A stretch of 64,000 nt of DNA from Hominisplanchenecus faecis (GCF_020687205.1 NZ_JAJEQE010000013.1:1-64000); one strand, 5' to 3'. Counted from the first letter of the stretch, positions 50,557 through 60,388 are shown. The notes: a model not told the origin generated them from the letters alone. Program-made: numbers and translations.

Positions 50557-51501
50557 ATGAAATATATTGAAACATTGCACGAAGGCGAGAGACTTTCAGG
50601 AATTTATCTTTGCAAATACAGACAGTCTGCGATGACAAAAAACGGCAAATCATATGAGAATGTGATCCTTCAGGACAAAACAGGAGTGATCGATGCCAAA
50701 ATCTGGGATCCGAACTCTCAGGGAATTGAGGATTTCGATATGCTGGACTATATCGATGTGGTTGGAGATGTCACAAGTTTTCAGGGAGCATTACAGGTTT
50801 CCATCAAAAGAGTACGAAAAGCAAGAGAAGGCGAATATATCGAAGAAGATTATCTGCCGGTCAGCGAGCGAAACATTGATGAGATGTACGAAGAGCTGCT
50901 CACGTATGTGCATAAAATCGAGAATCCGTATCTGAAGCAGCTTACAGACAGCTATTTTGTGGAAAATGAAGCTTTTATCAAAGCGTTCAAAGGACATTCT
51001 GCGGCAAAGAGCGTGCATCACGGATTTGTGGGCGGACTTCTGGAGCATACCTTAAATGTGACAAAACTCTGCTATTACTATGTAAAACAGTATCCGTTTT
51101 TAAATAAAGACCTTCTGTTGTGTGCGGCACTGTTCCACGATGTGGGAAAAATGAAAGAAATCTCCAGATTCCCGGAAAACGATTACACGGATGACGGACA
51201 GCTTCTCGGCCATATCGTGATGGGCGTGGAACTGGTCGGAGCAAGTATCCGCCGCATTCCGGGTTTTCCGAAAAAACTGGCAAGTGAACTGAAACACTGC
51301 ATTCTGGCACATCACGGAGAACTGGAATACGGTTCCCCGAAAAAGCCGGCACTGGCAGAAGCACTGGCACTGAATTTTGCAGACAATACCGATGCAAAAC
51401 TCGAGACATTTAAAGAAGCATTAAAGAGCAATAACGATAACAATGACTGGCTTGGTTATAACCGCCTGTTTGAGTCAAATATCCGCAAGACAAGTATCTG
51501 A
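50557..51501 (+). CDS. yhaM: YhaM-type 3'-5' exoribonuclease (OB + HD)
   Basis: This protein of about 314 residues belongs to the YhaM family, which trims RNA 3' ends in Firmicutes. An N-terminal OB-fold (YENVILQDKTGVIDAKIWD) is followed by an HD domain: SVHHGFVGGLLEHTLNV, LLCAALFHDVGKM and HCILAHHGELEYGSPK supply the metal-binding His and Asp residues. The start ATG at 50557 follows GAGAAAGG. rlmCD follows 62 bp later. Confidence 0.93.
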   Translation: MKYIETLHEGERLSGIYLCKYRQSAMTKNGKSYENVILQDKTGVIDAKIWDPNSQGIEDFDMLDYIDVVGDVTSFQGALQVSIKRVRKAREGEYIEEDYLPVSERNIDEMYEELLTYVHKIENPYLKQLTDSYFVENEAFIKAFKGHSAAKSVHHGFVGGLLEHTLNVTKLCYYYVKQYPFLNKDLLLCAALFHDVGKMKEISRFPENDYTDDGQLLGHIVMGVELVGASIRRIPGFPKKLASELKHCILAHHGELEYGSPKKPALAEALALNFADNTDAKLETFKEALKSNNDNNDWLGYNRLFESNIRKTSI

Positions 51502-51563
51502 TCAGACAATGTGAAACACTTAAAGAAGCCGGAAAAGTTTCTGTTCATGGAGGAATTAAATTT

Positions 51564-52952
51564 ATGAAAAAAGACGATATGCTGGAAATTACCATAGAGG
51601 ATATCAGCTCAGACGGTTCCGGCGTGGGAAAAGCAGATGGATTTGCACTTTTTGTCAAAGACACGATCCCGGGCGATCAGGTGAAAGTCAAAATCATGAA
51701 AATGAAAAAACGTTATGGCTATGCAAGGCTGATGGAAATTCTTGTGCCGTCACCGGACCGCATCCAGGCACCGTGTCCGGTTGCCAGACAGTGCGGCGGA
51801 TGTCAGATCCAGCAGATGTATTATGAACGTCAGCTTACCTTTAAAGAAAACAAAGTCTGCAACAATTTAAGACGCCTCGGCGGTCTGGATCTTTCTGCGA
51901 TGGAAGTAGAGCCGATCTGCGGCATGGAAGAGCCATTTCACTACCGCAACAAAGCACAGTTTCCGATCGGCCGTGATAAAAACGGAAAAATCATTGCCGG
52001 ATTTTATGCAGGCCGCACGCACAGCATCATAGCAAACACCGACTGTCTGCTCGGAGCAGAAGAAAATGAAGCAATCTTAAACGAAGTCATTTCGTGGATG
52101 GAAGTCTGTAAAGTAGAGCCATATGATGAAAAGACCGGAAAAGGGCTGGTGCGTCACGTACTGATCCGCAAGGGATTTACCACAAAAGAACTGATGGTCT
52201 GCCTCGTGATCAATGGCAGAAAGATTCCCCAGGTTGAAAAACTGGTGGACAGGCTTCAGAAGATCGAGGGCATGACCGCAATCATGGCAAATGTCAACAC
52301 TGAGCAGACAAATGTGATCCTCGGAAAAGAAATCCAGCCGATCTGGGGTCAGGATTATATCGAAGATTATATCGGAAATGTCAAATACCGCATTTCCCCG
52401 CTGTCTTTCTATCAGGTCAACCCGGTACAGACTGAAAAGCTTTACGGAAAAGCACTGGAATACGCCGATCTGACCGGTAAAGAAACCGTATGGGATCTCT
52501 ACTGCGGCATTGGAACCATCTCTCTGTTCCTTGCACAGAAAGCAAAACAGGTTTACGGCGTAGAAATCGTGCCGCCTGCCATCGCAGATGCGAAAGACAA
52601 TGCCAGAAGAAACGGCATCCAAAATGCAGAGTTTTATGTCGGCAAAGCAGAAGAAATCCTGCCTCACAAATACGAAACCGAAAACGTCAAAGCCGATGTG
52701 ATCGTAGTCGATCCGCCAAGAAAAGGCTGCGATGAAGCCCTGCTTGAGACCATCGTCAAAATGCAGCCGGAAAGAGTCGTCTACGTCAGCTGCGATTCCG
52801 CGACACTGGCAAGAGATCTGAAGTATCTGACCGCGAACGGATACAAAGCAGAACGCCTGGCAACGGTCGATATGTTCCCGATGACGGTGCACGTAGAAAG
52901 TGCAGTAAAACTTGTGAGGGAAAACCAACGAATAGAAACAAGGGTGAAATAA
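51564..52952 (+). CDS. rlmCD: 23S rRNA (uracil-5-)-methyltransferase (RlmCD/RumA type)
   Basis: This 462-residue SAM-dependent enzyme makes m5U in RNA. The N-terminal TRAM domain covers 1-60. An Fe-S cluster region (CPVARQCGGCQIQQM) follows, then the SAM fold with DLYCGIGTISLFLA and the catalytic end VVDPPRKGCDEALL, VVYVSCDSATLARDL. In Gram-positive bacteria one such enzyme usually modifies two uridines of 23S rRNA. TrmFO-type methylation of tRNA is separate. A perfect hairpin terminator overlaps the stop. Confidence 0.92.
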   Translation: MKKDDMLEITIEDISSDGSGVGKADGFALFVKDTIPGDQVKVKIMKMKKRYGYARLMEILVPSPDRIQAPCPVARQCGGCQIQQMYYERQLTFKENKVCNNLRRLGGLDLSAMEVEPICGMEEPFHYRNKAQFPIGRDKNGKIIAGFYAGRTHSIIANTDCLLGAEENEAILNEVISWMEVCKVEPYDEKTGKGLVRHVLIRKGFTTKELMVCLVINGRKIPQVEKLVDRLQKIEGMTAIMANVNTEQTNVILGKEIQPIWGQDYIEDYIGNVKYRISPLSFYQVNPVQTEKLYGKALEYADLTGKETVWDLYCGIGTISLFLAQKAKQVYGVEIVPPAIADAKDNARRNGIQNAEFYVGKAEEILPHKYETENVKADVIVVDPPRKGCDEALLETIVKMQPERVVYVSCDSATLARDLKYLTANGYKAERLATVDMFPMTVHVESAVKLVRENQRIETRVK

Positions 52953-52975
52953 CAATCCGGAATTTCCGGATTGTT
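52951..52975 (+). terminator. Hairpin at the end of rlmCD
   Basis: AACAATCCGG and CCGGATTGTT form a perfect 10-bp stem with loop AATTT. There is only a short T content after it, so termination is likely but not certain. Confidence 0.6.
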
Positions 52976-52977
52976 CA

Positions 52978-53311
52978 AACCGAAGGTTCTCGTCAGGTTA
53001 CACGCGATACCAAGGACTACACCATCAAAGGCTGGGTGATGGATGATGAATGACTGAAACGAGGAACGAAAGCTTTACATGATCCGAAGCTGAGAGCAGA
53101 GCTTCTGGCAACGAAGAAAGCATCACAGCCATTTGCGGCATTTTGCAGCAAATGCAGGGAACTTGGATATGAGATTTATGATATGGATCTGATCACGGCA
53201 GGGGAAGAGGCTTATGCAGCCATGCGGCGAAGCACAAACGGGGGCGGCGAGAATTCTCCGATGCTGGAAGTGGAAGATGACCTTTACGAGCTGTTTTTTG
53301 CAGGATTGTAG
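52978..53311 (+). pseudogene. Broken Nif11-like leader-peptide-domain gene
   Basis: From 53054 to the TAG at 53309-53311 one frame reads LKRGTKALHDPKLRAELL, then PFAAFCSKCRELGYEIYDMDL, close to the Nif11/nitrile-hydratase-like leader domain of RiPP precursors. A tail containing NGGGENSPMLEVEDDLYEL follows. There is no usable start: a TGA (53051-53053) cuts it from an in-frame upstream stretch (from about 52978) that contains ATG 53039. No RiPP-modifying enzyme, protease or ABC transporter lies nearby. I read it as a relic, though a shorter product from CTG is conceivable. Confidence 0.5.
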
Positions 53312-53336
53312 GCGAATGTAAGAAGAACCATATAAA

Positions 53337-53389
53337 AAGACCTCATACAATTCTTTTGAATAAGGATTGCATGAGATCTTTTTTTATGA
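53337..53389. terminator. Bidirectional terminator
   Basis: AGACCTCATACAAT pairs imperfectly with ATTGCATGAGATCT. A-rich sequence lies on one side and TTTTTTT on the other, so it can end both the plus-strand relic and the convergent symporter gene. Confidence 0.7.
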
Positions 53390-53391
53390 AA

Positions 53392-54777
53392 TTATTTTTT
53401 CGCAAAATATTCTTTTGTCAGAGCGATGGCAGTTCCGGAAAGAAGGAAGATACCGATCAGGTTCGGGATTGCCATAAGTCCGTTGAAGGTCTCGGCGATG
53501 CTCCAGAGAAGTCCGAGATCGAACGTTGCTCCGATGATAGCTACCAGTGAATAGGCGATCATAAACGGTTTTACTACTTTCTCGGAAAACAGGAACTCAA
53601 TACAGCGTGCACCGTAAAGTCCCCAGCCGATGATCGTGGAGAAAGCAAAACAGCACATGGCAACTGCGGTAAAAACAGATACCCAGTTTCCGTAGGTAGA
53701 AGTGAATCCGGAGATTGTCAGCTCGGCACCTGCGGCAGCTCCGTAGTTGATCGGAACACCGCTTACCAAAATGACAAGGGCAGTCAGAGTACAGATAACG
53801 ATCGTGTCGGCAAATACTTCGAAAATACCGAACATACCCTGTTTTACCGGTTTGCTGGTATCAGCACAGGCATGGGCGATAGAACCGGTACCAAGACCTG
53901 CTTCATTGGAAAAGATACCGCGGGATACACCTTTTTTCAGGCTGAGGAAGAAACTTCCGATCACACCGCCGGTGACGGCAGCCGGGTTAAAAGCTCCATA
54001 AACGATATCATGGAATACAGCAGGAACTCTCTCAAAATTCAGTACAACCACACCGATCGCAAGAACGATGTACAACAGTGCCATGAACGGAACCAGTTTT
54101 TCGGAGACACTTCCGATTCGTTTGATACCGCCAAGCAGAACCATACCGACAAGAAGCATGATCACAATACCAAGAACCAGATTCAGCGTTTTGGATGCAG
54201 ATTCTGGAATGATGTTGAAATTGATCAGAGCAGTGTCGATCGCAGTAGTGATTGTATTTACCTGTGTGGCATTTCCGGTACCGAAAACGGTCAGTACACC
54301 GAAGGCGGAATAAAGAATTGCAAGGATCTGCCATTTCTTGCTCAGTCCGTTTTTGATGTAGTACATCGGACCGCCGACATAATCACCCTTTTTATTTCGT
54401 TCGCGGAAATGAACGGCAAGTGTGACCTCAGTGAATTTCGTGCACATTCCAAGGATTGCGGAGATCCACATCCAGAACACGGCACCCGGACCGCCGATCG
54501 CGATCGCACCGGCGACACCGGCGATATTTCCGGTACCGACCGTTCCGGCGAGGGCCGTACAGACAGCCTGGAAAGGAGTCATGGAGCCGTCAGAAGCTTC
54601 CTTCTTTTTGAAAATTCTTCCGAGCGTGGTTTTCAGTGCATAAGGGAATTTGCGAATCTGGATAAATCCGGTCCGCAGGCTTAGATAAAGCCCAACACCG
54701 ATAATGCAGATCATCGCCGGGACCCCCCAGATGAAGTTATTAACGGCATTGTTGATGGATTCGATTGTCTGAAGCAT
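53392..54777 (-). CDS. Sodium:alanine/glycine symporter (AGCS family)
   Basis: This 461-residue polytopic permease takes up alanine or glycine with Na+. Ten or so TM helices are visible. Family signatures are FQAVCTALAGTVGTGNIAGVAGAI (Gly-rich first motif), GGPMYYIKNGL, GVSRGIFSNEAGLGTGSIAHA, and FAFSTIIGWGLYGARC. Length is normal. AAAGGA precedes the start. It is monocistronic and divergent from gldA. Confidence 0.93.
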   Translation of the reverse strand: MLQTIESINNAVNNFIWGVPAMICIIGVGLYLSLRTGFIQIRKFPYALKTTLGRIFKKKEASDGSMTPFQAVCTALAGTVGTGNIAGVAGAIAIGGPGAVFWMWISAILGMCTKFTEVTLAVHFRERNKKGDYVGGPMYYIKNGLSKKWQILAILYSAFGVLTVFGTGNATQVNTITTAIDTALINFNIIPESASKTLNLVLGIVIMLLVGMVLLGGIKRIGSVSEKLVPFMALLYIVLAIGVVVLNFERVPAVFHDIVYGAFNPAAVTGGVIGSFFLSLKKGVSRGIFSNEAGLGTGSIAHACADTSKPVKQGMFGIFEVFADTIVICTLTALVILVSGVPINYGAAAGAELTISGFTSTYGNWVSVFTAVAMCCFAFSTIIGWGLYGARCIEFLFSEKVVKPFMIAYSLVAIIGATFDLGLLWSIAETFNGLMAIPNLIGIFLLSGTAIALTKEYFAKK

Positions 54778-54972
54778 GATAGTAATCCTTTCTTAAGATA
54801 ATGTATAATTATAAATCTAACACTTTTACGAATATATGTACAGAAAAAAATTCGTATACCAGCCTTAAAAACAAGAATTCCAAAATATTTTTCTGTTTTT
54901 TTGGAAAAAAGCATAAAAATTCAGCAGATATATGGACGGCAATCTGGCCGATGCGTCCAAGTAAGTTTGGGC

Positions 54973-55001
54973 TTGAAAATGTACAATGCAATTATTATAA
55001 T
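54973..55001 (+). promoter_or_regulatory. gldA promoter
   Basis: TTGAAA (54973-54978), a 17-bp spacer, then TATAAT (54996-55001), about 90 bp before the start. The intergenic stretch 54778-55090 holds this and AT-rich sequence. I did not find a convincing promoter for the divergent symporter. Confidence 0.7.
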
Positions 55002-55090
55002 AGAGACAGATTCCATTACAAAAGAATCCAAACGCAAAAGCCAGATGCGGATAACGACTTTTGAGGACAAAAAGAAAAGGAGTGTTAAAA

Positions 55091-56191
55091 ATGGCAAAAA
55101 TTTTAATCAGCCCGTCTAAATATTTACAGGGTGCAGGGGAAATGAAAAAAATCGGAACTTATGCGTCCAACTGCGGAAAAAAAGCACTGGTTCTGATCAG
55201 CAAAGGCGGTTATAAGAGAATCGGAAAAATGATCGAAGACAGCTTTGCAGAAAGTACATGTGAAGTGGTTTTTGATTATTTTAACGGAGAATGTTGCAAC
55301 AGTGAAATAGACCGTCTGGTAAATATTGTAAAAGAAAATCAATGTGATCTTGTGATCGGTATCGGCGGAGGCAAGATCTTTGATACAGCGAAAGCAGTTG
55401 CATATTATGCAGGCACACCGGTATTTATCTGCCCGACGATCGCATCAACTGATGCACCGTGCAGTGCACTGTCCGTTGTTTATACAGAAGAAGGTATCTT
55501 TGAAAAATATCTGTTCCTTCCGGCCAATCCGAATCTGGTTCTGATGGACACCGATATTATCACAAAATCACCGGTACGCCTTACAGTAGCCGGTATGGGA
55601 GATGCACTTGCAACTTACTTCGAGGCGAGAGCATGCAAACGCAGCGGTGCAACTTCCTGTGCAGGCGGAAAGACAACGGAAGCAGCGATGGCACTTGCAA
55701 AACTTTGCTTTGATACGCTGATGGAAGAAGGCGTAAAAGCCAAAATTGCACTGGAAGCAGGTGTATGTACACCGGCAGTCGAAAAAGTGATCGAAGCGAA
55801 CACGCTCCTTTCCGGTATCGGATTTGAAAGTGCCGGACTTGCGGGAGCACATGCGATCCACAATGGATTTACAGTACTGGAAGAATGCCACCATATGTAT
55901 CATGGAGAAAAAGTTGCATTTGGAACACTTACTCAGCTGGTACTGGAAAACGTTCCGGAAGAAGAACTGGAAGATATCATTTTGTGGTGCATCGAAGTCG
56001 GACTGCCTGTTACCCTGGCAGAACTTGGTGCCGGCAATGTGACAGATGAGCAGCTGATGGAAGTTGCAAAGACCGCCTGTGCGGAAAATGATACACTTCA
56101 CAATATGCCTTTTGAAGTGACACCGGAAACTGTATTTGCAGCAATTAAAGCAGCAGATGCTTATGGAAAATATTATCTGGGTGAAGAATAA
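55091..56191 (+). CDS. gldA: Glycerol dehydrogenase family protein
   Basis: This 366-residue Zn/Fe-dependent NAD dehydrogenase oxidises glycerol to dihydroxyacetone or a related polyol. It has the NAD site VIGIGGGKIFDTAKAVAYY, ASTDAPCSALSV, the metal ligands Asp in MGDALATYFEARA and His in AGAHAIHNGF and HHMYHGEKVAFG. Length matches GldA (about 367). The start at 55091 follows AAAGGAG. No dihydroxyacetone kinase gene is adjacent. Confidence 0.93.
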   Translation: MAKILISPSKYLQGAGEMKKIGTYASNCGKKALVLISKGGYKRIGKMIEDSFAESTCEVVFDYFNGECCNSEIDRLVNIVKENQCDLVIGIGGGKIFDTAKAVAYYAGTPVFICPTIASTDAPCSALSVVYTEEGIFEKYLFLPANPNLVLMDTDIITKSPVRLTVAGMGDALATYFEARACKRSGATSCAGGKTTEAAMALAKLCFDTLMEEGVKAKIALEAGVCTPAVEKVIEANTLLSGIGFESAGLAGAHAIHNGFTVLEECHHMYHGEKVAFGTLTQLVLENVPEEELEDIILWCIEVGLPVTLAELGAGNVTDEQLMEVAKTACAENDTLHNMPFEVTPETVFAAIKAADAYGKYYLGEE

Positions 56192-56227
56192 GATATAAGA
56201 TCATCACATAGTTGAATGTGATATTAT

Positions 56228-56271
56228 AAGAAGACCGGAAGGATATGAAAAGTGTTCCTACCGGTCTTCTT
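56228..56271 (+). terminator. Terminator of gldA
   Basis: AAGAAGACCGG pairs perfectly with CCGGTCTTCTT, with an inner GGA/TCC pairing. A modest T content follows. Confidence 0.7.
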
Positions 56272-56393
56272 ACAAAATTTTCTGTTTTCTGTGGAACGAA
56301 TAAAGATATCAGGTATTGCAAAAAGAACAAATGTTTTCAGTACACTGTTTCACAAAGATATTGAACAAAAAAGCTCAAGGAGGTACGAAAGAG

Positions 56394-57644
56394 ATGAAAA
56401 GGAAATGGATCGCATTAGTACTCAGTGTGTCGGTACTGGCAGGAACGGCAGCTGTTCCTGCATTTGCTTCGGAGATGCAGCAGGAGATCTCGGAGATGCC
56501 GGCAGTGGAAACACTTCAGGATCATACGCTTGCAGAGACGGATTCCGTGGAGGAGAACTGTGTTCTGGTTGGACTGAAAGGCAGCTATCTGGCAAGTGCA
56601 GATGCGGCATTGGAGCGGATCAATGAAATCCGAAAAGAGGCGTGCAAACAGGGCGTTCAGGATCCGCGTGATCCGAACCGAAAGCTTACGATATCAGATT
56701 ATGTGCCGGTCAAATGGTCTTCTGATCTGGAATATATCGCAAGAGTCCGGGCAGCAGAAGCATCTGTGTATATGGATCATCAAAGACCAAATGGAACGAT
56801 GTGTTTTTCACAGGCATCACCAAATGGGGTGAAGAGCTGGGGAGAAGTTCTGGCATGGAATAACAGCAATGATATGATTACCGGAATCGATCAGTGGTAC
56901 GGTGAAAAGCAGGACTGGGTAAAACAGACCGGTGGAGTGACAGGCCATTATACATCGATGATCAATCCGAACAATCTTTATGTTGGACTTGCAACCTTCA
57001 TTTGCCCGGATGCAGATTTCAAAAATACGACATCCGGGGAGTTCAGTTTTGAAACAGGACTGGATGAAGGACAGGCAAAAGCAGTAAAGAATAAAGTGCA
57101 GAAAATCCAGGTTCAGAACCAGGATGTAAAGGCATACATGGAGCCTTTTAAAGAGAAACTGGCCTCTTCCAAAACGGTGCAGGCGAAATTTTATGCAAAT
57201 TACAGAGGCTCTGGGTTCTATCAGTCACGCACACACAAACTCTCTTTTGAGGACACAGTAGAGTGGAGTTCTTCCAATCCGAAAGTGGCAGCTGTAGATG
57301 AAAAAGGTGTAGTTACCGGTGTGAGTGCAGGAACAGCCAAAATTACAGCAAAATGCGGTGTTTTCGAAGAGTCCAGAACAATCCGGGTGACCGGGGATGC
57401 CAAAGTCCAGGTAAAAAAGATTACGGGTGTACCGAAAAAGAAAACCCTGAAAAAAGGCAAAAAATGGAGCATCAAAGCAAAGGCAACGCCAAAGAATGTG
57501 GCAAAACTTACATATAAATCCTCTGATAAAAAGGTTGCATTCGTAAATGGAAAAGGTGTTGTAAAAGCAAAGAAAAAGGGAAAAGCGACGATTACGATAA
57601 AAGCCGGCAGCCTGAAAAAAACGTGTAAAATTACCGTAAAGTAA
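56394..57644 (+). CDS. Secreted CAP-domain protein with Ig-like (BIG2) repeats
   Basis: This 416-residue exported protein has a signal peptide ending at PAFASEM. A CAP/SCP domain (about 65-225) shows ALERINEIRKEA, LEYIARVRAAEASVYMDH, SWGEVLAWN and HYTSMINPNNLYVGLATF. Two bacterial Ig-like domains follow: VEWSSSNPKVAAVDEKGVVTGV and a very Lys-rich one (KKTLKKGKKW...KSSDKKVAFVNGKGVVKA). There is no sortase motif; the basic tail may hold it to the wall electrostatically. CAP function in bacteria is mostly unknown. The start follows AAGGAGG. Confidence 0.88.
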   Translation: MKRKWIALVLSVSVLAGTAAVPAFASEMQQEISEMPAVETLQDHTLAETDSVEENCVLVGLKGSYLASADAALERINEIRKEACKQGVQDPRDPNRKLTISDYVPVKWSSDLEYIARVRAAEASVYMDHQRPNGTMCFSQASPNGVKSWGEVLAWNNSNDMITGIDQWYGEKQDWVKQTGGVTGHYTSMINPNNLYVGLATFICPDADFKNTTSGEFSFETGLDEGQAKAVKNKVQKIQVQNQDVKAYMEPFKEKLASSKTVQAKFYANYRGSGFYQSRTHKLSFEDTVEWSSSNPKVAAVDEKGVVTGVSAGTAKITAKCGVFEESRTIRVTGDAKVQVKKITGVPKKKTLKKGKKWSIKAKATPKNVAKLTYKSSDKKVAFVNGKGVVKAKKKGKATITIKAGSLKKTCKITVK

Positions 57645-57651
57645 CATTCTT

Positions 57652-57681
57652 AAAAAATGCCCGCTTTTGCGGGCAAAAAAT
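57652..57681. terminator. Bidirectional terminator
   Basis: TGCCCGC pairs with GCGGGCA around TTTT. A-run and T-run flanks serve both the CAP gene and the convergent PHP gene. Confidence 0.9.
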
Positions 57682-57690
57682 AATCAGAGC

Positions 57691-58401
57691 TTATACGCCG
57701 ATAAATGCTCTCAGTTTTTCTATATCATTTGTTAAGATCAAAGACTCATCAAACTGCAGTTCTTCCAGAAGTTTGACGGCGAGATCAAAACGTCCTACCC
57801 AGCTCGGATCATGGGCATCGGAGCTTATAATAATCGGAACTTGCTGCTGCTCACAGAGTTTCAGCATCTTCCGATAATTTTCATAGCAATTCAGACGGCG
57901 GTCTTTTTTGACCAGCGAACTGTTGTTGACTTCTAGAGCGACCCGGTACTGTTTGGCAGCTGAAACGAGACGTTCATAGTTAAGTGGTGTATGATCATCA
58001 TCCGGGTGAGAGACAAAATGTACTTTCTCATTTTTCATACATGCGATCAAGTTGTCGGTGTTCTTTTCTTTTCCTTCATCAGTATAACACTCTTTGTGGA
58101 TTCCGACGATTGCATAATCCAGAAAATCAATATATTTCTGTTCCAGAGACAGTTTTCCGCCATTTAAAACATTGATTTCACATCCGTGCAGGATCTGTAC
58201 ATTCGAAAGCACGCGAGGGATGACTGTGAGATTCAGATAATAAAAAGGATCGACCGTTCCCGGAATGCCGGGTGCGTGTTCTGTGATCCCGATCAGTTTC
58301 AGATTTTTTTCACCTGCAGTGGCAGCCATTTCGCGTATCGTTCCGTATGCATGTCCGCTGACAAGGGTGTGCATGTGCATATCTGCAATTAGTTTTTTCA
58401 T
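57691..58401 (-). CDS. PHP-domain phosphatase (YcdX/histidinol-phosphatase-like)
   Basis: This 236-residue PHP-fold metal-dependent phosphoesterase has metal ligands in DMHMHTLVSGHAYGT, GITEHAPGIP, HGCEINVLN, FVSHPDDDH, LEVNNSS and IISSDAHDPSWVG. It resembles YcdX-type phosphatases more than HisK, and no his genes are near. The start follows AGGGAG. It converges with the CAP gene. Confidence 0.88.
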   Translation of the reverse strand: MKKLIADMHMHTLVSGHAYGTIREMAATAGEKNLKLIGITEHAPGIPGTVDPFYYLNLTVIPRVLSNVQILHGCEINVLNGGKLSLEQKYIDFLDYAIVGIHKECYTDEGKEKNTDNLIACMKNEKVHFVSHPDDDHTPLNYERLVSAAKQYRVALEVNNSSLVKKDRRLNCYENYRKMLKLCEQQQVPIIISSDAHDPSWVGRFDLAVKLLEELQFDESLILTNDIEKLRAFIGV

Positions 58402-58630
58402 AAAGAAAGACTCCCTTCTGTACAGAGATTGTTTCAGATTTTTGATTTCAGAATTTTGCTTCCTGAAAAGGATGCCTGCGAAGTACTTTGCACAATTCCG
58501 ACATCTGATATTATAACGCTTACCATGTGAAAATCAAGAATAACGCAGTTTCCGGTTGAAAGAAAATGATTTATAAGATAGAATGTAACTATTCGTCTTA
58601 TCATAACACTTCCCCAAAGGAGGAGCAAAA

Positions 58631-59350
58631 TTGGAAAACACAGAAAATTATCTGGAATGTGAAAGAAACCGAGTGTATTATACCCTGATTGCGATCGCAG
58701 GATTTTTTGGTGCGTATACCTTTTTGTTACGCGGGAAAGTATTCTGTAATGCTCAGACAGGGAATCTGGTGCTGCTTGGACTGGCGATCGGTCAGGCAGA
58801 ATGGGAAACGGCAGCCTACTACCTGTTCCCGATTTCTGCGTATATGGCAGGTGCATTTATCTCAGAACTGCTGCCGAACCCAGTCAAGTATCATCTGAAA
58901 ATCCGCTGGGACACCCTTCTGATTGCAGTTGAAATGGCAACCGTTCTGGTGCTTGGACTTGTACCGGAATCCGCACCGGTGCAGATCTCACAGGTTGCGG
59001 TCAACTTTATTGCTTCCATGCAGTACAATACGTTTCGTCAGGCAGAGGGAACGCCAATGGCGACAACTTTTGCGACAAACCATATCCGCCAGGTCGGTGT
59101 GGGACTGGCAAAAGAAATCCAGCATTTTCGGAAAAAAGATAAAAAACATCGAGAAAAATGGGGCAAACATTGCATGATGGTGGTATATTTCTTATTAGGT
59201 GTGGTGTTTGGAACGGTTGCCTGCAATATTTATTCCGGGAAGGCAATCTGGATCACTCTGCTGCCGTTTCTGATCGTTCTGATTGATTTCCTGAATGAGG
59301 ATCTGCATGCAGAAGAAGAGAAAATGAGACAGAAACCACATGGACATTAA
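58631..59350 (+). CDS. DUF1275 (YoaK-type) membrane protein
   Basis: This 239-residue membrane protein has six predicted TM helices. It shows the family signature FGAYTFLLRGKVFCNAQTGNLVLLGLA at 18-45, then helices at about 60-80, 95-112, 118-130, 180-200 and 208-225. The function is unknown. The start codon is a TTG at 58631 with GGAGG 6 bp upstream. A basic loop (KEIQHFRKKDKKHREKWGKH) is cytoplasmic. The LacI-type gene starts 52 bp later and may belong with it. Confidence 0.85.
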   Translation: MENTENYLECERNRVYYTLIAIAGFFGAYTFLLRGKVFCNAQTGNLVLLGLAIGQAEWETAAYYLFPISAYMAGAFISELLPNPVKYHLKIRWDTLLIAVEMATVLVLGLVPESAPVQISQVAVNFIASMQYNTFRQAEGTPMATTFATNHIRQVGVGLAKEIQHFRKKDKKHREKWGKHCMMVVYFLLGVVFGTVACNIYSGKAIWITLLPFLIVLIDFLNEDLHAEEEKMRQKPHGH

Positions 59351-59401
59351 GAAAAAGGCGTAAGACAGGTTCAGGTTGAACGCACGTGAGGCAGAGGCAT
59401 T

Positions 59402-60382
59402 ATGAATATCAATGAAATTGCAGAACTGGCCGGTGTTTCCAGGGCGACGGTATCCCGCTATCTGAATGATGGATATGTAAGCGAAGAAAAAAGGGCAGCA
59501 ATCCGGAAAGTGATAGAAGACACCGGCTATCGCCCGTCACAGCAGGCGAGAAATTTAAGAAGCAAAGTGACAAAGCTGGTCGGTGTGATCATTCCGGAGA
59601 TTGAGTCCGGGTCGGTGAGCCAGATGGTGTCAGGGATCAGTGAGGTTCTTTCGGTAAAAGGTTATCAGCTTTTGCTGGCAGATACGCGGAATAACACCAG
59701 GGCGGAGCTGAAATACCTCCGTATTTTCGAAAAAAATCAGGTTGACGGCATCATTTTCATGGGAACGATGCTTTCCAGAGAACATCTGTACCTGATGGAA
59801 GAAGTCGAAGTGCCGATCGTGGTGACGGCACAGGAGATCCGGCAATATTCCTGCGTTTTTCAAGATGATTATCATGCGGCATATGATGCTGCAAAAATGC
59901 TGACGAAAAAAGGCAGACACATCGCCTATATCGGAGAGCCGGCAAAAGACAAAGCGGCAGGAAAAGCACGAAAGAGCGGATTTCTGGATGCAATGGCAGA
60001 TGCCGGCATCAGGATGGACAGATCCTGTATGTATGAAACGGAATTGTGCATGCAGGGCGGTTACGAGAAAGCTGCAAAAATATGGAAAACACATCCGGAA
60101 GTGGACTCTCTGTTCTGTGCAACGGACAGCCTCGCCGTCGGAGCACTGAGGTATTTTCATGAGCATGATATCCAGGTTCCGCAGCAGGTTCAGATCGTGG
60201 CGTTTGGAGACACCGAGATAGGAAGTGCGGTGTCACCGGCGATCAGCAGTGTGCATTTCTACCACAAAACGATGGGGCAGGAAGCAGCCAGGATGCTGGT
60301 TGAAATTTTAGAATCCGGCGACGATCTCAAAAAACATCTGAAAATGGGTTATCAGATTGTGAAAAAAGAATCGCTTCGGTAA
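59402..60382 (+). CDS. LacI-family transcriptional regulator
   Basis: This 326-residue repressor has an N-terminal HTH (MNINEIAELAGVSRATVSRYLN) plus hinge helix (PSQQARNLRS), and a periplasmic-binding-protein-like ligand domain (LVGVIIPEIESGSVSQMVSGI, VDGIIFMG, DSLFCATDSLAVGALRYF, VAFGDTEIG). The effector is probably a sugar. No sugar operon adjoins it; the DUF1275 gene upstream and the hydrolase gene downstream are the only local candidates. Confidence 0.93.
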   Translation: MNINEIAELAGVSRATVSRYLNDGYVSEEKRAAIRKVIEDTGYRPSQQARNLRSKVTKLVGVIIPEIESGSVSQMVSGISEVLSVKGYQLLLADTRNNTRAELKYLRIFEKNQVDGIIFMGTMLSREHLYLMEEVEVPIVVTAQEIRQYSCVFQDDYHAAYDAAKMLTKKGRHIAYIGEPAKDKAAGKARKSGFLDAMADAGIRMDRSCMYETELCMQGGYEKAAKIWKTHPEVDSLFCATDSLAVGALRYFHEHDIQVPQQVQIVAFGDTEIGSAVSPAISSVHFYHKTMGQEAARMLVEILESGDDLKKHLKMGYQIVKKESLR

Positions 60383-60388
60383 AAAAAG

